Shown: one piece after another, positions 49,050 through 57,742 of the stretch | Position numbering within the stretch: the first letter of the stretch is position 1 | Layout of the letters: each line of letters starts with the position of its first letter | Assembly: GCF_003330845.1 (NCBI RefSeq) | Contig: NZ_CP026121.1 | Location: 8,475,501-8,539,500, forward strand | Source: Streptomyces sp. Go-475 | Lineage (GTDB): Bacteria > Actinomycetota > Actinomycetes > Streptomycetales > Streptomycetaceae | DNA: 64,000 nt | Direction: 5' to 3' | Made by a program: the position numbers and the translations under genes | Notes under the pieces: generated by a model | What the model was told of the DNA's origin: nothing | Seen by the model: only the letters and a program-made list of their open reading frames with translations | The model's database searches: none

Positions 49050-49880
49050 CTATGGCTGAGCTTCGGGGCCGTCGAGGCCGACCACCAGGACGGCGGCGTC
49101 GTCGTCGTGCCCGACCCGCTCGGCGCCCTTGATGACGGCGGCCGCGAGCGCGTCCACGTCCATGCCCGCCACCGCCGCGATGCCCGCGAGCCGGACCACC
49201 TGGTCCAGGCCCTCCTCGAGCCGCATGGACGGCCCCTCCACGACACCGTCCGTGAGCAGCACGAACACGCCACCCGTGGTGAGCTCGTGGCGGGTGACCG
49301 GGTACGGCGTCCCGGCCTGGATCCCCAGGGGCGGGCCGCCCTCGTCCTCGGTGACGCCGGACTTCCCGTCGGCCGTGGCCCAGACGCAGGGCAGATGCCC
49401 GGCCCGCGCGCTCTCCAGGACGCCCGCGCACGGGTCGAGCCGCATGTAGGTGCAGGTGGCGAACAGGTCGGAGCCCAGCGACAGCAGCAGCTCGTTGGTC
49501 CGGGCCAGGACCTCGCCCGGCTCGCTGGTGACGGAGGCCAGGGCCCGCAGTCCGGCCCGCACCTGTCCCATGAAGGCGGCCGCCTCGATGTTGTGGCCCT
49601 GGACGTCACCGATGGACAGCCCGATCCGGCCGTCGCCGAGTGTGAAGGCGTCGTACCAGTCGCCGCCCACGTTGAGGCCCTGGCAGGCGGGCGTGTACCG
49701 CACGGCGAGATGCAGCCTGCGGGCGACGGGCAGGTCCCGGGGGAGCATGCCGCGCTGCAGCGCGATGGCCAGCTCGAGGCGCGACCGCTGCATCTCGGCC
49801 TGCGCCCGTGCCTGAGCCGTCAGGGCCCCGAGCCTGGTCAGCAGCTCGTCGCCGTCGTCCGTCGTGCCGGTGCGGAACAT
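49050..49880 (-). CDS. SpoIIE-family PP2C phosphatase
   Basis: 276 residues from ATG 49880 with CCGGAG upstream. A ~40-residue N-terminal helix precedes the PP2C core: LAIALQRGMLPRDLP, NVGGDWYDAFTLGDGRIGLS, IGDVQGHNIEAAAFMGQVRA, ARAGHLPCVW and LTDGVVEG. This is the RsbU/SpoIIE-type catalytic domain, which dephosphorylates anti-anti-sigma factors. It has no sensory domain of its own. The MASE1 membrane protein next downstream probably supplies the sensor. It is the second such phosphatase in the window (the other is 15050-17785). Confidence 0.92.
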   Translation of the reverse strand: MFRTGTTDDGDELLTRLGALTAQARAQAEMQRSRLELAIALQRGMLPRDLPVARRLHLAVRYTPACQGLNVGGDWYDAFTLGDGRIGLSIGDVQGHNIEAAAFMGQVRAGLRALASVTSEPGEVLARTNELLLSLGSDLFATCTYMRLDPCAGVLESARAGHLPCVWATADGKSGVTEDEGGPPLGIQAGTPYPVTRHELTTGGVFVLLTDGVVEGPSMRLEEGLDQVVRLAGIAAVAGMDVDALAAAVIKGAERVGHDDDAAVLVVGLDGPEAQP

Positions 49881-49984
49881 GGATCACTCCGGCGAGGATG
49901 GCCACGGTCGGTGACGACCCTCGAAGGCAAATCACCCGATTTACGTCCATAGGATGATACTCAGCGGACGGGGCCGGCGACGAC

Positions 49985-50602
49985 TCACGTGGGCCGCTCG
50001 CTGCGGACCTCGCGGGCCCCGGCCCGTCCTGCCTCGCCCCGGGCGTCCGCCACGGCCTGCCGCAGCAGCCGGGAGAGCCGCTGGTCGGCGTCGGGCGCGG
50101 CGCACAGCACCCGGAGCGCGTGCTCGAGGGAGCGGCGCCCCGGCCCGCGCCACCACAGCAGATCGGCGACGCGCCCCGGCAGCGCGCCCGCACGGGTCCG
50201 GGCGAGCCGCTCGGCCCGGCGGCGGCACACGCGGCTCGCCCGCGCCAAGCGCCGGGACGTGGGCCGCGTCGAACGGGCCGCGTCCACGACCGCGCCGACG
50301 AGCAGCGGCGCGTAGGCCCGGCTCTCGGGGCGGGCGTCGGCGAGGTCGGCGGCCAGCGGCCACAGGGCGCGCCGGGCGGCGTCCGTGACGCTGTCGTTGA
50401 CCGCCCGGGCCAGCGCCGCGAGCGCCGGGTGCGTACCGGCCGGGCTGTCGGTGAACCGGCCGCCGGCCAGCAGGGCGGCGGCCTCCATCAGGCAGGCGCC
50501 GTCGTCGGGGTGCAGGTGGGCGAAGCGCCCGGGCACCGGAAGCCCGTCCGGAGCGAGGGCACGGGACCCCTCGGACGGCCGGCGCGGAGGGAAGGCGATC
50601 AT
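49985..50602 (-). CDS. Hypothetical protein linked to a phosphate transporter
   Basis: 205 residues from ATG 50602, with GGAGG six bases upstream; a longer frame overlaps the transporter gene and is rejected. The sequence is helical, Ala/Arg-rich (ALARAVNDSVTDAARRALWP, RLARASRVCRRRAERLARTR, LRQAVADARGEAGR). I recognise no domain. It starts 20 bases after the Pit gene stop, so it is cotranscribed; in many bacteria Pit is paired with a DUF47/PhoU-like helper protein, and this may fill that role, though the sequence is not clearly DUF47. Confidence 0.6.
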   Translation of the reverse strand: MIAFPPRRPSEGSRALAPDGLPVPGRFAHLHPDDGACLMEAAALLAGGRFTDSPAGTHPALAALARAVNDSVTDAARRALWPLAADLADARPESRAYAPLLVGAVVDAARSTRPTSRRLARASRVCRRRAERLARTRAGALPGRVADLLWWRGPGRRSLEHALRVLCAAPDADQRLSRLLRQAVADARGEAGRAGAREVRSERPT

Positions 50603-50621
50603 GGACGGCCTCCGGCTGGGT

Positions 50622-51620
50622 TCACAGGCCGGTGACGGCGTGCAGGAACAGGTACATCGCCGCGGCGGGGATCCCGGCGCCGGGGAACGTGAGGATCCAG
50701 GCGGTGACGATGGAACGGGCCACCTGCCAGCGTACGGCCGAGGCGCGCTGCGTGGCACCGGCGCCCAGGATCGCCGCGGTGATCGTCTGCGTGGTGGAGA
50801 TCGGCGCCTTCACCAGGAACGCGGTGGTGTACAGAACGGCCGCGGCGGCGGTCTCGGCGGCGAACCCGCGCGGCGGATCGAGATGCACGATGCGCCGCCC
50901 GAGGGTGGTGATGATCCGGCGCCCTCCGCTGTACGTACCGGCGGCCATCGCGGCCGCCACCGCGACGATCACCCACACCGGGACGGAGAAGTCGTCCTGC
51001 CACCCCGCCGTGACCAGGGCGAGCACGATCACGCCCATGGTCTTCTGCGCGTCCTGCAGTCCGTGGCCCAGCCCCATGGCGGCGGCGGAGACGGTCTGCG
51101 CCATGCGGAACCGGCGCATCGTGGGCCGGGGCATGGCACGCCGGAACACCCACAGGATCGTCGCGTGCAGCGTGTACCCGAGAGCCACGCCGACCAGCGG
51201 CGACAACAGCATCGGCAGCACGACCTTGTCCACGATGCCCGACCAGTGCACGGTCGCGGAGGCTGCGAGCGCGGCACCGACCAGCCCGCCGATCAGGGCG
51301 TGCGAGGACGATGTCGGCAGCCCCCGCCACCAGGTGAAGACGTTCCACGCGATGGCGCCGACGAGCGCACAGACGACCAGCAGCAGACCCGACAGCTCCT
51401 CGGGCGCGCCGATGATGCCGCTGCCGACGGTCTGGGCGACCTCGGTCCCCAGGAAGGCGCCGCAGAAGTTCATCACCGCGGCCATGGCCAGTGCCACCCG
51501 CGGCGTCAGCGCCCGGGTCGAGATCGAGGTGGCGATCGCGTTCGCGGCGTCGTGGAAGCCGTTGGTGAAGTCGAACGTCAGCCCCACGATGATGATGAGC
51601 ACCACCAGAGTGAGCTCCAT
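50622..51620 (-). CDS. pit: Low-affinity inorganic phosphate transporter (Pit family)
   Basis: 332 residues from ATG 51620. The two PHO-4 signatures are GFHDAANAIATSIST near residue 22 and GLGHGLQDAQKTMGVI near 183; ten or so membrane spans are evident. LPTSSSHALIGGLVGAALAA and ISTTQTITAAILGAG are typical internal duplicated motifs. It moves phosphate, probably as a metal-phosphate complex, with protons. It reads leftward with the 205-residue helical protein and is divergent from DUF998. Confidence 0.94.
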   Translation of the reverse strand: MELTLVVLIIIVGLTFDFTNGFHDAANAIATSISTRALTPRVALAMAAVMNFCGAFLGTEVAQTVGSGIIGAPEELSGLLLVVCALVGAIAWNVFTWWRGLPTSSSHALIGGLVGAALAASATVHWSGIVDKVVLPMLLSPLVGVALGYTLHATILWVFRRAMPRPTMRRFRMAQTVSAAAMGLGHGLQDAQKTMGVIVLALVTAGWQDDFSVPVWVIVAVAAAMAAGTYSGGRRIITTLGRRIVHLDPPRGFAAETAAAAVLYTTAFLVKAPISTTQTITAAILGAGATQRASAVRWQVARSIVTAWILTFPGAGIPAAAMYLFLHAVTGL

Positions 51621-51780
51621 GACCGATCACCTTTCGCCGCGCACCGCACGGTTCCATCGTGCGCCCCGCAGCCGCACGGGGGCCGGGCGACTACGCCACG
51701 CGGGGCCAACCCGCGCCCGGAACCCGGCGACCGACACGCACACACGACCGTCGGCGAATGCCCCGCTTTACGGTGTCCTG

Positions 51781-52380
51781 ATGCGATCTGTTCCTGTCTG
51801 GGCGCTGGTGTCGTCGGGGTGTGCGCCCGTCGTCCTGATCATGGGCTGGCTGGTGGCCGCGTCCCTGCAGGGCCCGGCCTACGACCCGGCCGCCCAGACG
51901 ATCAGCGTCCTGGCGGCCCCGGGAGGCTCGGGCTACTGGGTGATGACAGCCGCGTTCATCGCCCTGGGCGTCTGCCACCTGCTCACCGCCTGGGGACTGC
52001 GGCCGGCCGCGACCGCCGGACGGGTGGCTCTCGCGGCCGGCGGCGTGTCGGCCCTGACGGTGGCCCTGGTCCCGGCACCGAGCAGCGGAGGCTCCCTCGG
52101 TCACGGCTCGGTGGCCGCCGTCGGTTTCGTCCTCCTGGCGGCCTGGCCCGTCCTGGCCGCCAGGACCAGCGGCACCGTGCCCTGGGCCCTGCGGCCCCTG
52201 CCCTCCCTCGGGGCGACCGCCGTGATGGCCCTGGGCGCGGCATGGTTCCTGGTCGAACTGCACCAACGGGGTGCCGCGGGCGCCGCCGAGCGCGCCGTGA
52301 CGACGATCCAGTCGGTCTGGCCGTTCCTGGTCGTCCTCTCCTGCTTCCAACGACCGGCCCGCGACCGGCATCCGGTGTGA
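51781..52380 (+). CDS. DUF998 membrane protein
   Basis: 199 residues from ATG 51781. Six membrane spans; VWALVSSGCAPVVLIMGWLV, QGPAYDPAAQTISVLAAPGG and GLGVCHLLTAWGLRPA-like second segment match DUF998. No ribosome binding site is present and TACGGT at 51769-51774 would start transcription near the ATG, hence a probable leaderless message. The 160-base gap to the divergent pit gene contains no other gene. Function of DUF998 is unknown. Confidence 0.85.
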   Translation: MRSVPVWALVSSGCAPVVLIMGWLVAASLQGPAYDPAAQTISVLAAPGGSGYWVMTAAFIALGVCHLLTAWGLRPAATAGRVALAAGGVSALTVALVPAPSSGGSLGHGSVAAVGFVLLAAWPVLAARTSGTVPWALRPLPSLGATAVMALGAAWFLVELHQRGAAGAAERAVTTIQSVWPFLVVLSCFQRPARDRHPV

Positions 52381-52410
52381 CAGGTGCCCGGTGTCCGGTG
52401 TGATAGGTGC
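52372..52410 (+). repeat. 23-bp-spaced direct repeat upstream of tap
   Basis: CCGGTGTGACAGGTGC (52372-52387) and CCGGTGTGATAGGTGC (52395-52410) differ by one base; a GTAGGTGCG echo follows at 52414. The first copy overlaps the DUF998 stop. It may be an operator controlling the tap-tpg operon, in which case regulation by a dimer on one DNA face (about two turns) is plausible. Confidence 0.5.
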
Positions 52411-52477
52411 GCCGTAGGTGCGTGTTCCGTACGCGAGATGTGCGCTTCGCGATACGGTGCCGGACAGGAGGTACTGC

Positions 52478-54634
52478 ATGTCCGAGCTGTTCGACGCGGT
52501 CGACGCGCTGGTCGCTTCCCGTTCCCCCCTGCCGCCGCCGGCGGAGCGCAAGCGCCTGCGGCAGGCACACGGGCTGACGCTCGACGAGGTGGCCACGGCC
52601 CTGCGGGTGCGGCGCGCGACGCTCAGCGGCTGGGAAGCCGGCAAGACCGAACCGCGCCCGCCGGAACGCGACGCGTACGCCCGCCTGCTGGACCAACTGG
52701 CCCGGCTCTACCCCGTCGACGCCGACGCCGACACGGCCGCTCCCGCAACGGACACGCCCCCCACGCCCCCCGGCCCCCCGGCCGCGCCACCGGACCGCGA
52801 GCAGGCGGCGGTTCCCGGGGCGCGCCCGTCCGGCTCGTCCCCGGCGAGGCGACGCCGAGACGCCGGGCGGACGGCGCAGCCGAGCCCCCCGCAGCCCGGC
52901 ACCGACCGGTTCGCGAACGGCCCGCTGCTGGTCCTCGACGCGGACGCCGAACGACGGGTGACCGGTCACGGCGTCGGCGGCCTGATGCTGGACGTCCCCG
53001 CCAAGTCGCTGCCCGCGCTGGTGGAATGGACACTGACCGAAGCGCGCCTGGGAGCCCCGCGGCTGCACGGCAGCGGCAAGGACGCCGACCCGCTGCTCGT
53101 GCTCACCGAGTCCGCGCTGGAGCGCTACGGCCTCCCGGCGCGCCTGTCGGAGCCGGAGCGGCTGGCCGGGCGGCTCCCGGACGGCCACAAGGTCGTCAAG
53201 CAGCTCCACAAGGCGAACTGGCAGCTGACCCAGCGCGGCTTCGGCCCCTGGGCGCGCATCTACCGTCCCGCGGAGGGCCGCCTGCGCCAGTGCGTGCAGT
53301 TGTGCGTCCCCTCCTGGAACGCACTCGACCCCCGCACCTGGGGCGGGGCCGCACAGCTCGAACCGGCGGAACTGGCCCGGGTACTGGGCACCTACGCGGT
53401 GCGGGTGCTGACCCCGCGGGGCTCGGCGGCCGTCACGGGCCTGGAGCTGATGACGGCGGTGAACCCGCCGACGCGCGCGGGCGAGCCGGACGAGTCCGGC
53501 CGGCGGCACAAGGAGCACCGGCCCGGTTCGCTGGGGGAGCGGCCCGTCGAGTGCGCCCCCTGCGAAGCCCCCGACGGCCATCCGCTGCTCGCGCACCTGC
53601 CCCGCTTCCACCAGCGCGGCCCCGAGGAGATGCTGCTGGAGGAGGCCTATGACTGGGCGCGGCAGCTGACCGACGCCGAGTGCATGCAGCGCTACCTGGT
53701 CGGCATCGACGTCAACCTGGCGTTCGGGGCCGCCGCCAACGGCGCGGTGGTCGGCCTGGCCGCCCCGCCCGTGCACGTCACCCGCCCCGCCTTCGACGCG
53801 GCGCTGCCGGGGGCCTGGCTCGTCGACCTCTCCCACGTCGACCTCTCGCGGGTGCTGGTGGGCAAGCGGTGGCAGCGGGTGCGGGGCGAGTTGCTGCCCA
53901 GCCCGTTCACCCCGACGGGCGAGCACCCCGCGGGCCCGGCCTGGTACGCGACACCGACGGTGGCCTACGCGGTGGAGCTGGGTTACGAGGTCGCGCCCGT
54001 CGAGGCCTGGGTCCGCGAGGAGAAGGGCAGGTTCCTCGACGGCTGGTACAAGCGGCTGCGCGACGCCTACGTCGAGACGATGACCGACCTGGGCGTGGGC
54101 GAGAAACTGCCGCCCGCGGAGTTCCTGGAGGCGATGGACGGCTACCGGCGGCGCGACCCGGAGATGGCGATGGTCCTGGACGCGGTCAAGTCGACCGTGA
54201 AGGGCGGTATCGGCAAGCTCCGCGAGCGGGCGCGCGGCGGCGGCTGGAAGCCGGGGCAGCCCTGGCCCGCCCTGTCCCGGCCGACATGGCGCCCCGACAT
54301 CCGCGCCGCCGTCATCTCCCGGGCCCGCGTCAACATGCACCGCAAGATGCTCAACCTGGCCGCGGCGACCGGCCGGTACCCGGTGGCGGTACTCTCCGAC
54401 TGCGCCGTCTACGCCGCTGACGGCCCGTCCCCGCTGGACGTGCTGCCCTACGGCGCCGACGGCAGGACGGTCCCCGGCTCCTTCCGGATCGGGGTGTCGC
54501 CCGGCATGGTCAAGCACGAGGGCACCCAGACCACGCTGTGGGCGGAGGAAGTGCGCGAGAAGTACGGCCAGGACCTCAACCTCGCGCGCTACATCAAGAC
54601 GGGCGAGGTCGCCGCCGGGGACGACGGAGAGTAG
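52478..54634 (+). CDS. tap: Telomere-associated protein Tap
   Basis: 718 residues from ATG 52478, with AGGAGG six bases upstream. The N-terminal helix-turn-helix (LRQAHGLTLDEVATALRVRR, ATLSGWEAGK) is followed by a Pro-rich hinge and the Tap body. The body contains LMLDVPAKSLPALVEWTLTE, LTQRGFGPWARIYRP, YLVGIDVNLAFGAAANGAVV, GPAWYATPTVAYAVELGYEV and KMLNLAAATGRYPVAVLSDC, which place it in the Streptomyces Tap family (about 740 residues). Tap binds single-stranded telomeric 3' overhangs and recruits the terminal protein for end patching; published work assigns it primase activity. It is cotranscribed with tpg 13 bases downstream. Confidence 0.93.
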   Translation: MSELFDAVDALVASRSPLPPPAERKRLRQAHGLTLDEVATALRVRRATLSGWEAGKTEPRPPERDAYARLLDQLARLYPVDADADTAAPATDTPPTPPGPPAAPPDREQAAVPGARPSGSSPARRRRDAGRTAQPSPPQPGTDRFANGPLLVLDADAERRVTGHGVGGLMLDVPAKSLPALVEWTLTEARLGAPRLHGSGKDADPLLVLTESALERYGLPARLSEPERLAGRLPDGHKVVKQLHKANWQLTQRGFGPWARIYRPAEGRLRQCVQLCVPSWNALDPRTWGGAAQLEPAELARVLGTYAVRVLTPRGSAAVTGLELMTAVNPPTRAGEPDESGRRHKEHRPGSLGERPVECAPCEAPDGHPLLAHLPRFHQRGPEEMLLEEAYDWARQLTDAECMQRYLVGIDVNLAFGAAANGAVVGLAAPPVHVTRPAFDAALPGAWLVDLSHVDLSRVLVGKRWQRVRGELLPSPFTPTGEHPAGPAWYATPTVAYAVELGYEVAPVEAWVREEKGRFLDGWYKRLRDAYVETMTDLGVGEKLPPAEFLEAMDGYRRRDPEMAMVLDAVKSTVKGGIGKLRERARGGGWKPGQPWPALSRPTWRPDIRAAVISRARVNMHRKMLNLAAATGRYPVAVLSDCAVYAADGPSPLDVLPYGADGRTVPGSFRIGVSPGMVKHEGTQTTLWAEEVREKYGQDLNLARYIKTGEVAAGDDGE

Positions 54635-54647
54635 AGGGGGAGGACCG

Positions 54648-55202
54648 GTGGACAGGGTCGGCGACGGTCTGGACGCCGCGCTGCGCAAGGCGTTCACACG
54701 CCCCGTCCCGCGCAGCGCGGGTGCACGGATGCGGTTCCTGGTGCGGCAGTTGCGGGGCACCGGGCCGGTGGCGGAGCTGCTCGGCATCACCCGGCGCACG
54801 GTCGAGCGGTACGTCCGCGACCAGATCAGACACCCTCGCCCCGAGCTGGCGGAGCGCCTGGAGCGAGAGGTCGTCAAGCGGTGGCAGCCCAGGGTCAGGG
54901 CCCAGGCCAGACGGGCCGCCGCCACCACGGCCGGCATCGTCATCGACACCCGGGCCCGCTTCGGCTACACCGCCGCCCCCGGCACCACCGACGACGCCCG
55001 CCTGCGCCACCTCACCGTGGCCCTGCCCCCCGAGTACGCCGCCCGCCTGTTCGACACGCAGGAAGCAGGCGGCACGGAACAGCAACTGCGGGACATCGCG
55101 GCGGAAGGCCTCCAGGAGATCTACTTCAAGGACCACGGCCGCCGCGCCCAGGGCCTGCTGGTGGAGTTCACGGACGTGGAGCACCTCGAGTTCGACCTGT
55201 GA
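54648..55202 (+). CDS. tpg: Telomere terminal protein Tpg
   Basis: 184 residues, the usual size, from GTG 54648 with GGGGGAGGA upstream. A helix-turn-helix (VAELLGITRRTVERYVRDQI, about 41-60) resembles the DNA-binding region of Tpg. The deoxynucleotidylation site mapped in Streptomyces Tpg is Thr114; this protein has Gly112-Thr113-Thr114-Asp115. The C-terminal half (QEIYFKDHGRRAQGLLVEFT) is the conserved amphiphilic region. Tpg is attached to the 5' ends of linear replicons and primes end replication together with Tap. The pair shows that the host replicon is linear. Confidence 0.93.
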   Translation: MDRVGDGLDAALRKAFTRPVPRSAGARMRFLVRQLRGTGPVAELLGITRRTVERYVRDQIRHPRPELAERLEREVVKRWQPRVRAQARRAAATTAGIVIDTRARFGYTAAPGTTDDARLRHLTVALPPEYAARLFDTQEAGGTEQQLRDIAAEGLQEIYFKDHGRRAQGLLVEFTDVEHLEFDL

Positions 55203-55308
55203 GAACCCGCACGGCAGTGACGCCGGCAAGAGCGGTCCGCGGTGATCGCCGAAGCCGCGGGTGCTGATGACCGAGGTGCGAACCGACCGCGGCCGGGCCC
55301 CGCAGGGA

Positions 55309-55731
55309 TCACACGCTCCGCTGGGCGTCGATCTCGGCGATCAGCGCCTCGACGCGGGTCCTGATCTCGTCGCGGATCGGGCGGACGGCCTCGACGCCCT
55401 TGCCCGCCGGGTCCTCCAGGGCCCAGTCGAGGTACTTCTTGCCGGGGAAGACCGGGCAGGCGTCGCCGCAGCCCATCGTGATGACGTAGTCGGACGCCTG
55501 GACGGACTCCGTGGTCAGGATCTTCGGCTCGGCCGCGGAGATGTCGATGCCGACTTCCCGCATGGCCTCCACGGCGGAGGGGTTGACCCGGTCGCCCGGG
55601 ACCGAACCGGCGGAGCGGACCTCGACCCGGTCGCCCGCGAGGTGGTCGAGGAATCCGGCGGCCATCTGGGACCGTCCGGCGTTGTGGACGCACACGAACA
55701 GCACGGAGGTGAGCGGGCTGGAGGAGGACAT
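55309..55731 (-). CDS. arsC: Arsenate reductase ArsC (low-molecular-weight phosphatase family)
   Basis: 140 residues from ATG 55731, with AAGGAT upstream. The P-loop VCVHNAGRSQ (CX5R) gives Cys14 and Arg20. Further cysteines Cys88 and Cys92 in MGCGDACPVFPG are the resolving pair of the thioredoxin-coupled or mycothiol-linked class. It reduces arsenate to arsenite, which the ACR3 pump then exports. It is divergent from arsR-acr3 across a 94-base gap with paired operator-like repeats. Confidence 0.94.
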   Translation of the reverse strand: MSSSSPLTSVLFVCVHNAGRSQMAAGFLDHLAGDRVEVRSAGSVPGDRVNPSAVEAMREVGIDISAAEPKILTTESVQASDYVITMGCGDACPVFPGKKYLDWALEDPAGKGVEAVRPIRDEIRTRVEALIAEIDAQRSV

Positions 55732-55791
55732 CGGTTGATCCTTCGTGACAGCGTGAGACGAGCGGTTCGACGATCAGGTCACCCCCGGCTG

Positions 55792-55834
55792 TTATCAGCC
55801 ATGGATGATGTGACAGTATCAGTCCATGATGACG
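55792..55834. promoter_or_regulatory. Candidate ArsR operators between arsC and arsR
   Basis: TTATCAGCCATGGATGATG (55792-55810) and GTATCAGTCCATGATGACG (55816-55834) share a TATCAG-nCCATG-ATGA pattern. Each contains an ATCA...TGAT inverted repeat, 24 bases apart, the second reaching the arsR start at 55826. This suits arsenite-responsive ArsR binding and repression in both directions. Confidence 0.5.
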
Positions 55835-56134
55835 TCAGTCGACACTGACCTGATCCGGGTGCTGGCCGACCCGCTCAGGCTCCGGATCGTGACCCTGCTC
55901 GCCAAAGAGACGCTGTGCACCACCCACCTGGTGGAGGAGACCGGCGCCCGGCAGACCAACCTCTCCAACCACCTGAGAGTGCTGCGCGAGGCGGGCGTGG
56001 TCGAGACCGAGCCGTGCGGTCGGTACACGTACTACAGGCTGCGCCCGGACGTCATCGCCCAACTCGCCGAACAACTCGGTGACCTGGCCGAGTCCGCCCG
56101 GGCCGCCGCCGACGACAAGAGGGCCTGCCCGTGA
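55826..56134 (+). CDS. arsR: ArsR-family metalloregulator
   Basis: 102 residues from ATG 55826 (the next codon, 55829, is also ATG). The winged helix reads LADPLRLRIVTLLAKETLCT, THLVEETGARQTNLSNHLRV, LREAGVVETE. Cysteines at ETLCTTH and TEPCGRY could form an arsenite site. The 3' end overlaps the ACR3 start (GTGA at 56131), so the two genes are coupled; the operator region upstream also covers arsC. Confidence 0.92.
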   Translation: MMTSVDTDLIRVLADPLRLRIVTLLAKETLCTTHLVEETGARQTNLSNHLRVLREAGVVETEPCGRYTYYRLRPDVIAQLAEQLGDLAESARAAADDKRACP

Positions 56135-57210
56135 CCCGCACCGAAGCGCCTGCGGCCACCGAGAAGTCCTCGGTCGTCGCGAAGCTGTCGACCCTCGACC
56201 GCTTCCTCGCGGTCTGGATCCTCCTCGCCATGGCCGTGGGCCTGGGCCTCGGGCGCGCCGTCCCGGGCCTGAACGACGCCCTGGCCGCGGTCGAGATCGG
56301 CGGCATCTCCCTCCCGATCGCCATCGGCCTGCTGGTCATGATGTACCCGGTCCTCGCCAAGGTCCGCTACGACAGGCTCGACGCCGTCACCGGCGACAAG
56401 AGGCTCATGGTCTCGTCACTGGCCGTCAACTGGCTGGTCGGCCCCGCGGTGATGTTCGCGCTGGCGTGGATCTTCCTGCCGGACCTGCCCGAGTTCCGCA
56501 CCGGCCTGATCATCGTCGGCCTGGCCCGCTGCATCGCCATGGTCATCATCTGGAACGACCTCGCCTGCGGCGACCGCGAGGCAGCCGCCGTGCTCGTGGC
56601 GCTCAACTCGGTCTTCCAGGTCCTCGCCTTCGGCCTGCTCGGCTGGTTCTACCTCGACCTGCTGCCCGGCTGGCTGGACTTGGGCAACGGCGAGCACCTC
56701 GACATCTCCATGGGGAAGATCGCCTTGAACGTCGTCGTCTTCCTCGGCGTCCCGCTGCTCGCCGGGTTCCTCACCCGCCGCATCGGCGAGCGGAAGCTCG
56801 GCCGCGAGACGTACGAGACGGGCTTCCTGCCGAAGATCGGCCCCTGGGCGCTGTACGGCCTGCTCTTCACGATCGTCATCCTCTTCGCCCTCCAGGGGAA
56901 GACGATCACCTCGCAGCCGCTGGACGTGGCCCGCATCGCCCTGCCGCTGCTGGTCTACTTCGCGCTGATGTGGTTCGGCACGTTCGCCCTCGGCAAGGCC
57001 ATCGGCCTGGCCTACGACCGCACCGCCACGCTCGCCTTCACGGCCGCGGGCAACAACTTCGAGCTGGCCATCGCGGTCGCCATCGCCACCTTCGGCGTCA
57101 CCTCCGGCCAGGCCCTCTCCGGAGTCGTCGGCCCACTGATCGAGGTGCCGGTGCTGGTGGCCCTGGTGTACGTGTCCCTGGCCTGGCGCCGGAAGTTCGC
57201 CCGCGCCTAG
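56131..57210 (+). CDS. acr3: ACR3-family arsenite efflux permease
   Basis: 359 residues from GTG 56131, overlapping arsR by GTGA. Ten membrane spans. The Acr3 signature GLARCIAMVIIWNDLACGDR contains the conserved Cys and Trp-Asn-Asp essential for arsenite recognition. AGNNFELAIAVAIATFG is the second conserved helix. It exports arsenite using the proton gradient. Together with ArsC it makes a minimal arsenate resistance set. In the Streptomyces plasmid pHZ227 cluster the efflux gene is likewise adjacent to arsR, arsC and arsO. Confidence 0.96.
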   Translation: MTRTEAPAATEKSSVVAKLSTLDRFLAVWILLAMAVGLGLGRAVPGLNDALAAVEIGGISLPIAIGLLVMMYPVLAKVRYDRLDAVTGDKRLMVSSLAVNWLVGPAVMFALAWIFLPDLPEFRTGLIIVGLARCIAMVIIWNDLACGDREAAAVLVALNSVFQVLAFGLLGWFYLDLLPGWLDLGNGEHLDISMGKIALNVVVFLGVPLLAGFLTRRIGERKLGRETYETGFLPKIGPWALYGLLFTIVILFALQGKTITSQPLDVARIALPLLVYFALMWFGTFALGKAIGLAYDRTATLAFTAAGNNFELAIAVAIATFGVTSGQALSGVVGPLIEVPVLVALVYVSLAWRRKFARA

Positions 57211-57335
57211 CACCAGCGCCCAGCACCCGCGTCTGGCGCCAGCACTTGGCACACGCGCCTGATACCCCCGCGTGGTGCCCGACGCGAGCACGCGGCGGCC
57301 CCGGACGATCCGGCCCGGCCCGGCTAGGATCGGTT

Positions 57336-57347
57336 CCCGATATCGGG
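57336..57347. promoter_or_regulatory. PadR-type operator, palindrome CCCGATATCGGG
   Basis: A perfect 12-base palindrome, 36 bases upstream of the padR start, just after a TAGGAT -10-like hexamer (57325-57330) and so over the likely transcript start. A second copy (CCGATATCGG) lies at 59057-59066 before the APC permease gene. Confidence 0.7.
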
Positions 57348-57382
57348 TGCGTCACTGTCCGGCGGGCACGGAGGTGGGTCGG

Positions 57383-57688
57383 GTGCGGGAGTTCCAGAGG
57401 GGCGCGGTGCGGCTGCACATCCTCCACCACGCGGCCGAGGAGGAGATCCACGGAGCCTGGATGTCCGAGGAGTTGGCCTCGCACGGCTACCGGATCAGCC
57501 CGGGCACGCTCTACCCGACGCTGCACCGGCTGGAGGCGGACGGGCTGCTGGTCTCCGAGCAGCGCGTGGTCGACGGCCGCACCCGGCGCGTCTACAAGGC
57601 GACGGAAGCCGGGAGGCAGGCCCTGGCCGAGGACCGTCGAGCGCTCAGGGAACTCGCCCGTGAACTCCTCGGCGAGGAGGCCCCGTAG
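57383..57688 (+). CDS. PadR-family transcriptional regulator
   Basis: 101 residues from GTG 57383, with GGAGG upstream; the longer frame to 57272 is not supported. A winged helix of the PadR type: AVRLHILHHAAEEEIHGAWM, LASHGYRISPGTLYPTLHRL and RRVYKATEAGRQALAEDRRA. Palindrome CCGATATCGG occurs before its own gene and before the converging APC permease gene to its right, so it probably represses both. Its ligand is probably a transported amine or amino acid. Confidence 0.9.
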   Translation: MREFQRGAVRLHILHHAAEEEIHGAWMSEELASHGYRISPGTLYPTLHRLEADGLLVSEQRVVDGRTRRVYKATEAGRQALAEDRRALRELARELLGEEAP

Positions 57689-57742
57689 GGGGCGGCGCCG
57701 AGAAGGAGACCGCCTGGCGCCGACCGCTCGTGCTCCATACGC

